DNA of 22,215 nucleotides, taken from the NCBI GenBank assembly GCA_016202745.1, contig JACQOB010000126.1, positions 1 to 22,215 of the forward strand, read 5' to 3'. A model generated the notes under the pieces. It ran no database searches and was not told the DNA's origin. It saw only the letters and a program-made list of their open reading frames with translations. Both the position numbers and the translations under genes were made by a program. Source of the stretch: Candidatus Aenigmatarchaeota archaeon (GTDB taxonomy: Archaea > Aenigmatarchaeota > Aenigmatarchaeia > QMZP01). Positions 7,962-14,557 of this stretch are shown piece by piece (the stretch's first letter is position 1; the number at the start of each line of letters is the position of its first letter).

Positions 7962-9134
7962 TTACCTGCCTTTTGGCTCCTCCTTTCCCAGTATGTGGAC
8001 AATGCTTGTTGCGCCAGTGCCGCCTATGTTGCACGCCAGGCCCGTATTGGCGCCGCTGACCTGAAGCCTGCCACTCCTGCCCCGCAGCTGGCTCAGGATG
8101 TCGCAAATCTGCCTTATTCCAGTCGCTCCAATCGGGTGCCCTATGGACTTGAGGCCGCCCGTTGTGTTCACCGGCATCTCGCCGTTCAGCGCAATCTTGC
8201 CGGCCTCAACGAATTTCCCTCCATCGCCTTTCCTGCAGAATCCCAGGTCCTCAATTGACATTATCTCATTTATCGAAAAGCAGTCATGGACTTCCGCTAC
8301 GTCTATCCCGCCAGGCGACAGGCCAGCCTGCTCATAAGCCTTCTTGGCGGCTATCTTTGTCGCGTTCGCCTCCGTGAGGCTCGCCCTGTCGTGGAGCGCC
8401 ACGGTGTCCGATGCATGGCCGCCCCCAAGTACCCACGCCGGATTTTCAAACTTCCCCGCAATCCTGTCTGACACCAGTATCACCGCTGCCGCGCCGTCCG
8501 TTATAGGGGAGCAGTCCAGGAGCCTTAGCGGGTCTGCTATCAGGGCGGATTTCAGCACCTGCTCCACTGTTATCTCATACCTGAACTGGGCCCTTTCATT
8601 GTGCACGCCGTTCTTGTGGTTGTTCACGCTGACCATGGCAAGCTGTTCGCGGGTCGTCCCGAATTGCGCCATGTGCCTCCTGGCCATCAGGGCGTAGAGT
8701 CCTGTGAATGTGAGGCCTATTGCGCTCTCCCACTCCTGGTCCCCCGCGCCCATGAGGGTCGCGACGGCGTCCGTGCCCTTCACGTCAGTCATCTTTTCCG
8801 AGCCTGCAGCCAGAACAATGTCATATTCGCCGGACTTGATCGCCATGTAGGCCTTCCTGAAAGCCAGAGCCCCTGAAGCGCATGCCGCCTCGCATCTTGT
8901 GGCCGGTATGGGCAGCAGGCCCGCCTGGTCCGCGGCTAGGGCACCCAAGTGCTCCTGCCCTATGAACCTTCCTGCCGACATGTTGCCCACGTAGAGGGCT
9001 TCTATGTCCTTGCCGTCTATTCCAGCATCCTGCAAAGCGAGCGTCCCTGCCTCTGTCGCGAGGCTCCTGAGGGATCTGCTCCAGTGCTCGCCAAATTTCG
9101 TGTACCCGCCTCCGACCACCGCAACGTTAACCAT
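7962..9134 (-). CDS. Acetyl-CoA C-acetyltransferase (acetoacetyl-CoA thiolase, archaeal SCP-x-like type)
   Basis: It condenses two acetyl-CoA into acetoacetyl-CoA, the first step of the mevalonate pathway. Numbered from the upstream GTG at 9143, the acyl-accepting cysteine is C88 (EAACASGAL), with H286 (AEVHDCFSINE), H336 (GLKSIGHPIGATG) and C371 (GLACNIGGTG) completing the thiolase active site. The length of about 390 residues is normal. Two starts are possible. The GTG at 9143 overlaps the HMG-CoA synthase stop as GTGA. The ATG at 9134 has GTGAT 4 nt upstream and gives MVNVAVVGGGYTKFGEH, the usual family N-terminus; I prefer it. The gene sits between HMG-CoA synthase and DUF35, the classic archaeal three-gene cluster. 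Confidence 0.93.
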   Translation of the reverse strand: MVNVAVVGGGYTKFGEHWSRSLRSLATEAGTLALQDAGIDGKDIEALYVGNMSAGRFIGQEHLGALAADQAGLLPIPATRCEAACASGALAFRKAYMAIKSGEYDIVLAAGSEKMTDVKGTDAVATLMGAGDQEWESAIGLTFTGLYALMARRHMAQFGTTREQLAMVSVNNHKNGVHNERAQFRYEITVEQVLKSALIADPLRLLDCSPITDGAAAVILVSDRIAGKFENPAWVLGGGHASDTVALHDRASLTEANATKIAAKKAYEQAGLSPGGIDVAEVHDCFSINEIMSIEDLGFCRKGDGGKFVEAGKIALNGEMPVNTTGGLKSIGHPIGATGIRQICDILSQLRGRSGRLQVSGANTGLACNIGGTGATSIVHILGKEEPKGR

Positions 9135-9139
9135 ATGAA

Positions 9140-10180
9140 TCACTGCTTGAGCTTCCTTTTGAGCTTTATGTATGTGCCGTAATCTATATTCTCCTTCTTC
9201 CTTATGTAGTATTCTGTCTTCGGTGCATTGTCCCGCCTTTCAAGTATCCTGTCCGTGACCTCAAAGGAGAATGAATCCGCGCCAGCGCCTGAGCCGTACG
9301 ATGTCACCAGTATCCTCTCGCCGGGCTTTGCGGCGTCCAGGGCGGCAGTAAGCCCGACAAGGCTGGAGCCTGAGTAGCTGTTGCCGACGTGCGGGACAAC
9401 CAGGCCTGCCTTCAGCTGCTCGCTTGTGAAGCCAAGCTCCTTCCCAGCTGTTGTCGGGAACTTGCCGTTTGGCATGTGGAAGACCGCATGTGTGAAATCT
9501 GACGGCTTCAGGGAAAGCTTTTCAAGGAGGAGCCTTGTCGCGGCTGTCACATGCCTGAAGTAGGCGGGCTTTCCTGTGAACCTGGCGCCATGCTTCGGGT
9601 AGTCCTCGCCCTCCCTTCTCCAGAAGTCGCTTGTGTCTGTAGTGAAGGAAACTGTCCCCTCAAGGACAGCCAGCGGGCTTCCGCCAATTATGAATGCTCC
9701 GCCTGCCGCAGCGGCCGTATATTCGAGCGCGTCTCCCGGCCTTGACTGCGACGTGTCCGCGCCTATTGCGAGCCCGTATTCGATCTCGCCCGCCTTGACG
9801 AGCCCATAGCAGCACTGCATGGCGGCTGTCCCTGCCTTGCAGGCAAACTCGAAGTCCGCGACCATCACGTTCTCGCCTGTCATCAGCGCCTCGGCGACGA
9901 CTGTGCCGGAAGGCTTCACCACATAGGGGTGCGATTCAGAGCCGACGTACACGGCGCCTATCTTCTTCGGGTCTATGCCGGCACGCGCAAGGGCGTTCTT
10001 GGCAGCTTCCACTGCTATTGTTATCGTATCCTCATCCGCCCCAGGCACGCTCTTCTCATAAACCATCAGGCCGTTCTTTATGTCTTCGGCATTCTCGCCC
10101 CACACCTTTGCAATCTCTTCCACCGTTATCCGGTATCTTGGTATGTAGGCGCCGTAACCGACTATGCCAATCTGCGTCAT
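9140..10180 (-). CDS. Hydroxymethylglutaryl-CoA synthase
   Basis: It condenses acetoacetyl-CoA with acetyl-CoA to HMG-CoA for isoprenoid lipid synthesis. The 346 residues match the archaeal/bacterial size. The catalytic triad is visible: E82 (VGSESHPYVVKP), C114 (DFEFACKAGTAAMQ) and H235 (AVFHMPNGKFP). The Asn/Ser-rich C-terminal loop (VGNSYSGSSLVGL) and the GSGAGADSFSF motif are also present. The ATG at 10180 has GGTGAT just upstream and a clear TATA box about 57 nt upstream. This is the first gene of the operon with thiolase, DUF35 and a hypothetical protein. HMG-CoA reductase is not in the window. Confidence 0.95.
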   Translation of the reverse strand: MTQIGIVGYGAYIPRYRITVEEIAKVWGENAEDIKNGLMVYEKSVPGADEDTITIAVEAAKNALARAGIDPKKIGAVYVGSESHPYVVKPSGTVVAEALMTGENVMVADFEFACKAGTAAMQCCYGLVKAGEIEYGLAIGADTSQSRPGDALEYTAAAAGGAFIIGGSPLAVLEGTVSFTTDTSDFWRREGEDYPKHGARFTGKPAYFRHVTAATRLLLEKLSLKPSDFTHAVFHMPNGKFPTTAGKELGFTSEQLKAGLVVPHVGNSYSGSSLVGLTAALDAAKPGERILVTSYGSGAGADSFSFEVTDRILERRDNAPKTEYYIRKKENIDYGTYIKLKRKLKQ

Positions 10181-10182
10181 AA

Positions 10183-10188
10183 ATCACC
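10183..10188 (-). promoter_or_regulatory. Ribosome binding site of the HMG-CoA synthase gene
   Basis: On the minus strand GGTGAT lies 2 nt before the ATG at 10180 and matches the archaeal 16S 3' end (ATCACC). The same core recurs before the genes at 10491 and 16774. Confidence 0.6.
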
Positions 10189-10231
10189 ATTCTTCAATGC
10201 GTCCAGCTGGGTAAGGCATTTATCTCCCACA

Positions 10232-10243
10232 CATTATATAAAG
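10232..10243 (-). promoter_or_regulatory. TATA box of the mevalonate-entry operon
   Basis: The minus strand reads CTTTATATAATG, a near-consensus archaeal box A. A start site about 26 nt downstream would give a leader of about 30 nt containing the GGTGAT site. Confidence 0.65.
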
Positions 10244-10276
10244 AAAAGGCTTTTAAATCGTTGAACCCTGCATCGA

Positions 10277-10308
10277 CCATAGACGAAGAGGGCCATAGAC
10301 GAAGAGGG
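10277..10308. repeat. Perfect 16-bp tandem duplication
   Basis: CCATAGACGAAGAGGG occurs twice head to tail, at 10277-10292 and 10293-10308, with no spacer and no mismatch. It lies in non-coding DNA upstream of the HMG-CoA synthase TATA box. Confidence 0.85.
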
Positions 10309-10345
10309 GTTTGCCTGAAAGGCGGCCTGCTAACAAATACCAAAC

Positions 10346-10356
10346 CAATATATTAC
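10346..10356 (+). promoter_or_regulatory. Possible TATA box for the CxxC membrane protein gene
   Basis: CAATATATTAC is the most AT-rich TATA-like element upstream of the gene at 10491. A start about 26 nt downstream (near 10377) would create a leader of roughly 110 nt made almost wholly of the inverted-repeat region. Another candidate is TTTTAAAT at 10251-10258. Confidence 0.35.
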
Positions 10357-10401
10357 AATACGCCAAAAGGTTGCTCAACAGGTTCCGGCTTGACTGGCAT
10401 G

Positions 10402-10478
10402 CTGGCTTGGCTTGACTGCCGGCTTGATCCAATTGGTGCAAGCCGGATTCGGCTTAGCCAGACTTTACGTCAAGCCAG
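10402..10478 (+). repeat. Nested inverted repeats, likely structured RNA leader
   Basis: Inner arms CCGGCTTG (10419-10426) and CAAGCCGG (10439-10446) are fully complementary around a 12-nt loop. Outer arms pair as CTGGCTTG (10402-10409) with CAAGCCAG (10471-10478), or alternatively as GGCTTGAC (10409-10416) with GTCAAGCC (10469-10476). The outer arm ends 2 nt before the GGTGA ribosome binding site. The two outer options share sequence and exclude each other. Confidence 0.6.
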
Positions 10479-10490
10479 TTGGTGAACGAT

Positions 10491-10958
10491 ATGGACAGGA
10501 AAAAGAAACAGCAGGTCTTTGCAGTAATCGTGGGCGTCATCATGCTGGCGTCAACGGCAGGCTTTGCCCTGTTCAGCTCTGTCAGCAGGTTCGGCGGAAC
10601 TAGCCAGGACGGGCAGGGGAACCAGAACCCCAGCGTGCCTGCGATAGTCCAGAGGCCGCTGACAACGCAGGAGACGCTTTTCGTCCTGCAGAGCGGGAAG
10701 GCCTTGATACAATACAGGTCACCCGCCGAATGCCAGGAATGCGATGGTGAGAAAGCCATACTGGAGGGTTTTGTCCAGCAGTTCAGCGGCTCTGCGGTGC
10801 TGGAGGAGACGGCCGGCAACAAGTCAGTGGAGATAACGACCTACAGGGGGGAGCTGCTGGACCTGTCCAATGAGACCATAACAGGCGAGAATTTGCTGAA
10901 ACTGCTCTGCATCTCCTCTGCTGTACAGCCAAGGGAGTGCCTGTTTGTTGACTTATGA
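10491..10958 (+). CDS. Membrane-anchored small protein with CxxC motif, possibly thioredoxin-like
   Basis: The start is the ATG at 10491, because GGTGA lies 5 nt upstream; the TTG at 10479 is less likely. The 155-residue product has a short basic N-terminus (MDRKKKQQ), one hydrophobic helix (about 9-29) acting as anchor or uncleaved signal, a Gly/Gln/Asn linker (35-50), and an external domain. The domain contains GKALIQYRSPAECQECDGEK. Its C81-x2-C84 follows a hydrophobic strand and precedes a helix, the spacing seen in thioredoxin folds. Two further cysteines (C140, C150) could form a disulfide. No cis-proline motif is clear, so a redox role is a guess. An alternative is a structural disulfide protein of the cell surface. 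Its stop overlaps the start of the Nudix remnant as ATGA. Confidence 0.68.
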   Translation: MDRKKKQQVFAVIVGVIMLASTAGFALFSSVSRFGGTSQDGQGNQNPSVPAIVQRPLTTQETLFVLQSGKALIQYRSPAECQECDGEKAILEGFVQQFSGSAVLEETAGNKSVEITTYRGELLDLSNETITGENLLKLLCISSAVQPRECLFVDL

Positions 10959-11139
10959 TATTCATCCAGAAGGCTCTCATCAGGAAGGGGGATAAGTTTC
11001 TGGTACTTCACAGGTCTCGTCCTTAATTAATTTGCCACATAAGTTCCGGATTGATTCAACTGAAGGTTTTAAGGGGAAGGTCAGGCTGTCGCAAGAGCAT
11101 ACGGAATTCAGATGGGCAACGGGGAAAGAAATACTGTAA
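10955..11139 (+). pseudogene. Nudix hydrolase remnant lacking the Nudix box
   Basis: Two fragments in different frames match the ends of a Nudix hydrolase, the enzyme family that cleaves nucleoside diphosphate derivatives. The first (10955-11026, frame of 10955) reads IQKALIRKGDKFLVLHRSRP and stops at TAA. That is the typical first two strands, ending at the 'LxxRS' position just before the GxWxLPGG segment. The second (about 11023-11139, another frame) ends RLSQEHTEFRWATGKEIL, the typical C-terminal strand and helix (L-S-x-E-H-x-E-x-x-W). The roughly 60-80 residues between them, with the GX5EX7REUXEEXGU catalytic box, are gone. The ATG overlaps the stop of the upstream gene, so the intact ancestor was probably its operon partner. 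Confidence 0.72.
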
Positions 11140-11166
11140 TTAAGGTTTGACCAGAAATGGTGTCTA

Positions 11167-11526
11167 TTATTTTTGATCTGCATTAGGTGCGCCATCAAGT
11201 GACCTGTAAGATTCTATTGAATCCAGATTGAGGAAAGTGTCTCTGTGAACATGTTCTGGGTCAAATCTTGCTGTATCCCCATCGGTTCCATCTCTCTGCG
11301 CCAATGCGTATAATCTTCCCCCTTCTGTGTCTTTGCCTAACACATATCGCATATCAATTAGTATCGTGTCGTCTCTGGCAACTTTTCCATCTCTTATTCC
11401 CATGATAAATCCAACGTTATACGCTATTTCTGCCCTGTCAACTATTTTCGCTACTCTAAGCCCGTCTTCAACAGGCAAATGTTCTACATCCAACTCCGGC
11501 ACCTCGTCCAAGCTCTTGTATCCCAT
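11167..11526 (-). CDS. Hypothetical acidic 119-residue protein
   Basis: The family is not recognised. The ATG at 11526 has GTGAT 4 nt upstream; an in-frame GTG at 11535 would add three residues and would suit a leaderless message. The product is soluble, acidic and free of cysteine, with segments such as DEVPELDVEHLP, AYNVGFIMGIRDGKVARDD and ILIDMRYVLGKDTEGGRLYAL. These look like an ordered alpha/beta domain rather than random translation. It lies 3' of alaS on the same strand but has its own TATA box in the 50-bp gap. Its DNA is visibly AT-richer than the flanking genes, so recent acquisition is possible. Translation initiation and reality as a gene are likely but not certain. Confidence 0.6.
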   Translation of the reverse strand: MGYKSLDEVPELDVEHLPVEDGLRVAKIVDRAEIAYNVGFIMGIRDGKVARDDTILIDMRYVLGKDTEGGRLYALAQRDGTDGDTARFDPEHVHRDTFLNLDSIESYRSLDGAPNADQK

Positions 11527-11555
11527 ATTAATCACTACAACTATATAGTAGTATT

Positions 11556-11565
11556 AATTTATAAG
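11556..11565 (-). promoter_or_regulatory. TATA box of the 119-residue hypothetical gene
   Basis: The minus strand reads CTTATAAATT. Its centre is about 26 nt from the GTG at 11535 and 35 nt from the ATG at 11526. It lies just past the alaS stop codon, so the gene need not depend on alaS transcription. Confidence 0.5.
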
Positions 11566-11578
11566 GCTTTCGGTGCAT

Positions 11579-14464
11579 TCAGCTCTTGAGTACCTTGGCC
11601 AGTTTTTCAGGGTCAGCCTTTCCCTGCCCAAGTTCAGGCCTCCCGCCGCCGGAGCCGCCGGCTTTGTGGCATATCTCCCTGGCCAGCTTTCCGCTGTCTT
11701 CCCTGTTGCTCATCACTACAACATCCCCGTCTGGATTTGCAAGGATAATGGTTGCATTTTTGTTGGCAGCAATGACCTGGGATGCAATCTCTATTAGCGT
11801 CTTCCTGTCAGCCCTGATTGTCTCCGCCAGCCTGCCGTCCTTCATTTTTCCTGCCAGCGTTCCAGCCACCCTGCCAGAGAACTCCCTCCTGAGCGAATCC
11901 ATTTCCTTCTTCAGGTGCTTCCAGAAGGCGAAGATGTGCCCAAGCGCCTCTGTTATGCCAGCTGGTTTTGTATGCGCAAAATATTGTTCCAGCGTCTTGT
12001 GTCCTGGGGATATTTTTTCCAGTTCCCCCTGCATGGCCTCTATCTCCCCAAGGAACCTCTTTACCGTTGCCTCCACCTGGTCAAGCGGGACGGAAAAGGC
12101 TTCTGCTGCCTCTTTAAGTATCCTGTGGGCTCCATCCATGTCCACGGTGGAGATCTTGGCGTTGGAGTTGTATTCCACCATCTTTATCATGTTCCCGAGC
12201 TTGGCGTGGCACTCAGCCATATACCTCTCAGCCGCCGGCCCGGCCTTGATTATTATCCTGTCAACCCCGTCCTGTATCCTCTCCGTGCCGATGACTACAA
12301 TCCTGCCTATGTCCTTTGTGCTGGAGCAATGCGTCCCGCCGCACGCCTCCACGTCCTCGCCATGGATTTCCACTATCCTCACATCCCTGCCGGGAACAAA
12401 GCCGCCAGTGTATATGTTGATGCCGAATTTTTTCTCTGCCTCAGGCCGGGGATACCAGGTCCTCGTTATTGGCACGCCCTTCTCCACCAGCCCGTTTGCG
12501 AGCTGCTCCAGCCTTTCCGACTCAGCGCCTTCTATGGCCCTGTAGTGGGTGACGTCTATGTGGGCCTTGTCCGCTGACTTGTGGGTGCCTGCCTGGGATG
12601 CGTGGCTGCCAAGGACTTTTTTCACAAGCCCATGGATCGTGTGTATGGCTGAATGGTGCCGAGTAAGCTGCATCCTCCTGTCCCAGTCTATTTTTCCCCC
12701 GACGTTCTGGCCATGCTTGAATTGCGGCTTTTCAACGTAATGCAGGACCACATTCCCCGCCTTCTTCACGTCATACACCCTGCAGCCTCCCAGGTCCCCG
12801 TGGTCGGCCTCCTGGCCGCCTGTTTCGGCAAAAAAGCACGTCCTGTCCAGTATGACAATCCTGGCGCCAATAACCTTCAGCACCGTCGCATCGAATTCCC
12901 TCATTTCCTGGTCCTTGTAGAAGAGCAGCTCTGTTGGTTCCAGCCCTGCGGTGTCAATCTTTTCCGCTTCCAATTCTTCCTGCGCCTTCACGCCGGCCTC
13001 GTGCCTCTGCGTTATCTTGGCATAGATGTTCAGTGGGATGTCTACTCTTGCAAACCTGGATATGATCTCCGGCGTTATCCCATGGGATTCGTACAGCTGG
13101 AGCAGCTTTTCCTCGCCGAGCTTTTCTTTCTTCTGGGTTATGGCCTCTGCAACCTTCCTAGCATTGTCCAGTATGCTCGAATGCTTCTGCCGCTCAATGG
13201 GCATTATCTTCTCCAGCGCTGTTATGCCTTCTCCCAGTTCCGGGTACATTGGCTTCAGGAATTTCGCATGCAGCCCTGCTATCCTGACCATGTCAAGGTC
13301 AAGGTTGAATTCATTTATGAAAGACAGCGATCTCCTTAACAGGACGCGCAGGTTGTAGCCGCCTCCCACGTTGGAAGGTATGCCGCCGTCCGCCATTGCG
13401 AAGAGCAGGGTCCTTGTGTGGTCCGCTATGGCATACACGGCCTGCATGGGCTCCACCTGGCTTTTCAGCTCCTCAAGGGAGATGCCGAGGGAGGCTGCTA
13501 TCTTCTTTCTGATGCTGTCCAGCTGCGACTTGTCGCGGAGTTCGCTGATGTCAAGCCCCCCCGCCAGTTTTGCGTAGCTGCCGAAAATGGCTTCGTCGGG
13601 CCTTATGCCAGTCTGCCTCTTCATCTCCGCCAGCACAGGGCCGAATATGGCGTCATATAATGTCTGCGTTCCCTGGGAGAACCAGGCAAGCCTCTCATGC
13701 CCCCAGCCGGTGTCATTCACCTTGATGCCCAGCTCCCTAAAGCCCTTGGCGCTGCGCTGGTACTGCATGAACACGTGGTTGACAATCTCCAGCCCTTTTG
13801 AAAACGTCTCAATAGAGGGCCCAAAGGCGGAAAAATCAGGCATGGCCCAGATGTCCTCAGCATACACGAGCTGTTTTGCAGGGATGCCCATGTGCTTCGT
13901 AAGGAAATTGAAATTCAGCTCAATGCACCTGTCCTTGAAGTAGCCCTCCTCCGGGTGGCCGAAGGCATGCTGGCCGCCCATTATGAACCCCGTGAGATGC
14001 CTTCCTGACAGGCCGACCGATGGTATGTCTATGAACCTCAGGCACATCTGCGGGACTATCAGGGGGTTTGCCGGATAGATGAAGGTCATGTTGCCGTTCT
14101 CTATCCTCTGGAAGTCCTGTATGGATGCTATCGTAAAGTAGAGGTCAGGCCTCACCCTGTCAATGACAGGGTATCTTGGCACCGATGTGTGGCCTTCCTT
14201 CACGAAGAATTTCTCGAAGAGCCTCCACGCTTCCACATTGTCCAGCTTCTTCCTGGTGATTGGAGACCCTATGAAGCCATAAGGCTCGCAGGTGGAGTCT
14301 GCGCACACGGCCCTTTCGCTGTCAAGCGTCCAGAAGAATTTGCCGCATTTCCCGCAGCGCTTCCTCTCAAAGCCCTTTTCCCTGAATATCTCCACTTCCC
14401 AGTATTCCTTTGGTTTGCGCTGGAATTCCTTCTTGAGGGAGTCCTTGGTGAGCATACGCATCAT
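11579..14464 (-). CDS. alaS: Alanyl-tRNA synthetase (archaeal type)
   Basis: It charges tRNA-Ala with alanine and clears mischarged Ser/Gly. The 961 residues match the long archaeal form. The N-terminal extension has a cysteine set (C37, C40, C54, C59), as in archaeal AlaRS. Class II motif 2 is seen as FIYPANPLIVPQMCLRFIDI (128-147), followed by GGQHAFGHPEEGYFKD. The editing domain shows HxxxH (H604, H608 in RHHSAIHTIHG) and the CxxxH zinc pair (C708, H712 in EACGGTHCSS). The C-terminal C-Ala domain ends with GGSGGGRPELGQGKADPEKL, the conserved Gly-rich motif. Start: the ATG at 14464, with two further in-frame ATGs within four codons; the exact choice is uncertain. It is divergent from the pilin-like gene. 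Confidence 0.97.
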   Translation of the reverse strand: MMRMLTKDSLKKEFQRKPKEYWEVEIFREKGFERKRCGKCGKFFWTLDSERAVCADSTCEPYGFIGSPITRKKLDNVEAWRLFEKFFVKEGHTSVPRYPVIDRVRPDLYFTIASIQDFQRIENGNMTFIYPANPLIVPQMCLRFIDIPSVGLSGRHLTGFIMGGQHAFGHPEEGYFKDRCIELNFNFLTKHMGIPAKQLVYAEDIWAMPDFSAFGPSIETFSKGLEIVNHVFMQYQRSAKGFRELGIKVNDTGWGHERLAWFSQGTQTLYDAIFGPVLAEMKRQTGIRPDEAIFGSYAKLAGGLDISELRDKSQLDSIRKKIAASLGISLEELKSQVEPMQAVYAIADHTRTLLFAMADGGIPSNVGGGYNLRVLLRRSLSFINEFNLDLDMVRIAGLHAKFLKPMYPELGEGITALEKIMPIERQKHSSILDNARKVAEAITQKKEKLGEEKLLQLYESHGITPEIISRFARVDIPLNIYAKITQRHEAGVKAQEELEAEKIDTAGLEPTELLFYKDQEMREFDATVLKVIGARIVILDRTCFFAETGGQEADHGDLGGCRVYDVKKAGNVVLHYVEKPQFKHGQNVGGKIDWDRRMQLTRHHSAIHTIHGLVKKVLGSHASQAGTHKSADKAHIDVTHYRAIEGAESERLEQLANGLVEKGVPITRTWYPRPEAEKKFGINIYTGGFVPGRDVRIVEIHGEDVEACGGTHCSSTKDIGRIVVIGTERIQDGVDRIIIKAGPAAERYMAECHAKLGNMIKMVEYNSNAKISTVDMDGAHRILKEAAEAFSVPLDQVEATVKRFLGEIEAMQGELEKISPGHKTLEQYFAHTKPAGITEALGHIFAFWKHLKKEMDSLRREFSGRVAGTLAGKMKDGRLAETIRADRKTLIEIASQVIAANKNATIILANPDGDVVVMSNREDSGKLAREICHKAGGSGGGRPELGQGKADPEKLAKVLKS

Positions 14465-14510
14465 GTGTTGCCGGAAACAATCCTGATAATCTGTTATATG
14501 GTCTTTGCAA

Positions 14511-14521
14511 TACTATAAATT
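14511..14521. promoter_or_regulatory. TATA-like element between alaS and the pilin-like gene
   Basis: The minus strand reads AATTTATAGTA, about 50 nt upstream of the alaS ATG. The plus strand reads TACTATAAATT, about 42 nt upstream of the ATG at 14558. A second rightward candidate, GTAAATATAG, is at 14531-14540. The whole divergent gap is 93 bp. Confidence 0.45.
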
Positions 14522-14557
14522 ACCGGCCGCGTAAATATAGCGTATACGGGTGTGTTG

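Larger units (their letters stand above)
10181..10490. other. 310-bp intergenic region between divergent operons
   Basis: No convincing protein-coding or tRNA gene is seen here. It holds the leftward HMG-CoA synthase promoter (near 10238), a 16-bp tandem duplication (10277-10308), a possible rightward TATA box (10346-10356), and a GC-rich stretch of repeated GGCTTG units with inverted copies (10385-10478), directly before the ribosome binding site of the next gene. Short open frames here have no recognisable protein character. Confidence 0.6.

Noticed and set aside
10277..10478. CRISPR array
   Set aside because: There are only two adjacent copies of a 16-mer with no spacers, and the GGCTTG units are short and irregularly spaced.
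10381..10490. tRNA or other known RNA gene in the inverted-repeat region
   Set aside because: I looked for a T-loop (GGTTCRANNCC), an acceptor stem and an anticodon arm on both strands and found no cloverleaf. The symmetry is that of nested hairpins.
10980..11198. 72-codon open frame on the minus strand
   Set aside because: It overlaps the Nudix remnant and the 3' end of the 119-residue gene, its sequence has no ordered pattern, and the plus-strand Nudix similarity explains the DNA better.
11586..12545. 319-codon open frame opposite alaS, with a second at 12653-13339
   Set aside because: Both are mirror images of the alaS coding frame. Their Ser/Pro/Cys-rich translations have no domain character, and alaS is unambiguous.
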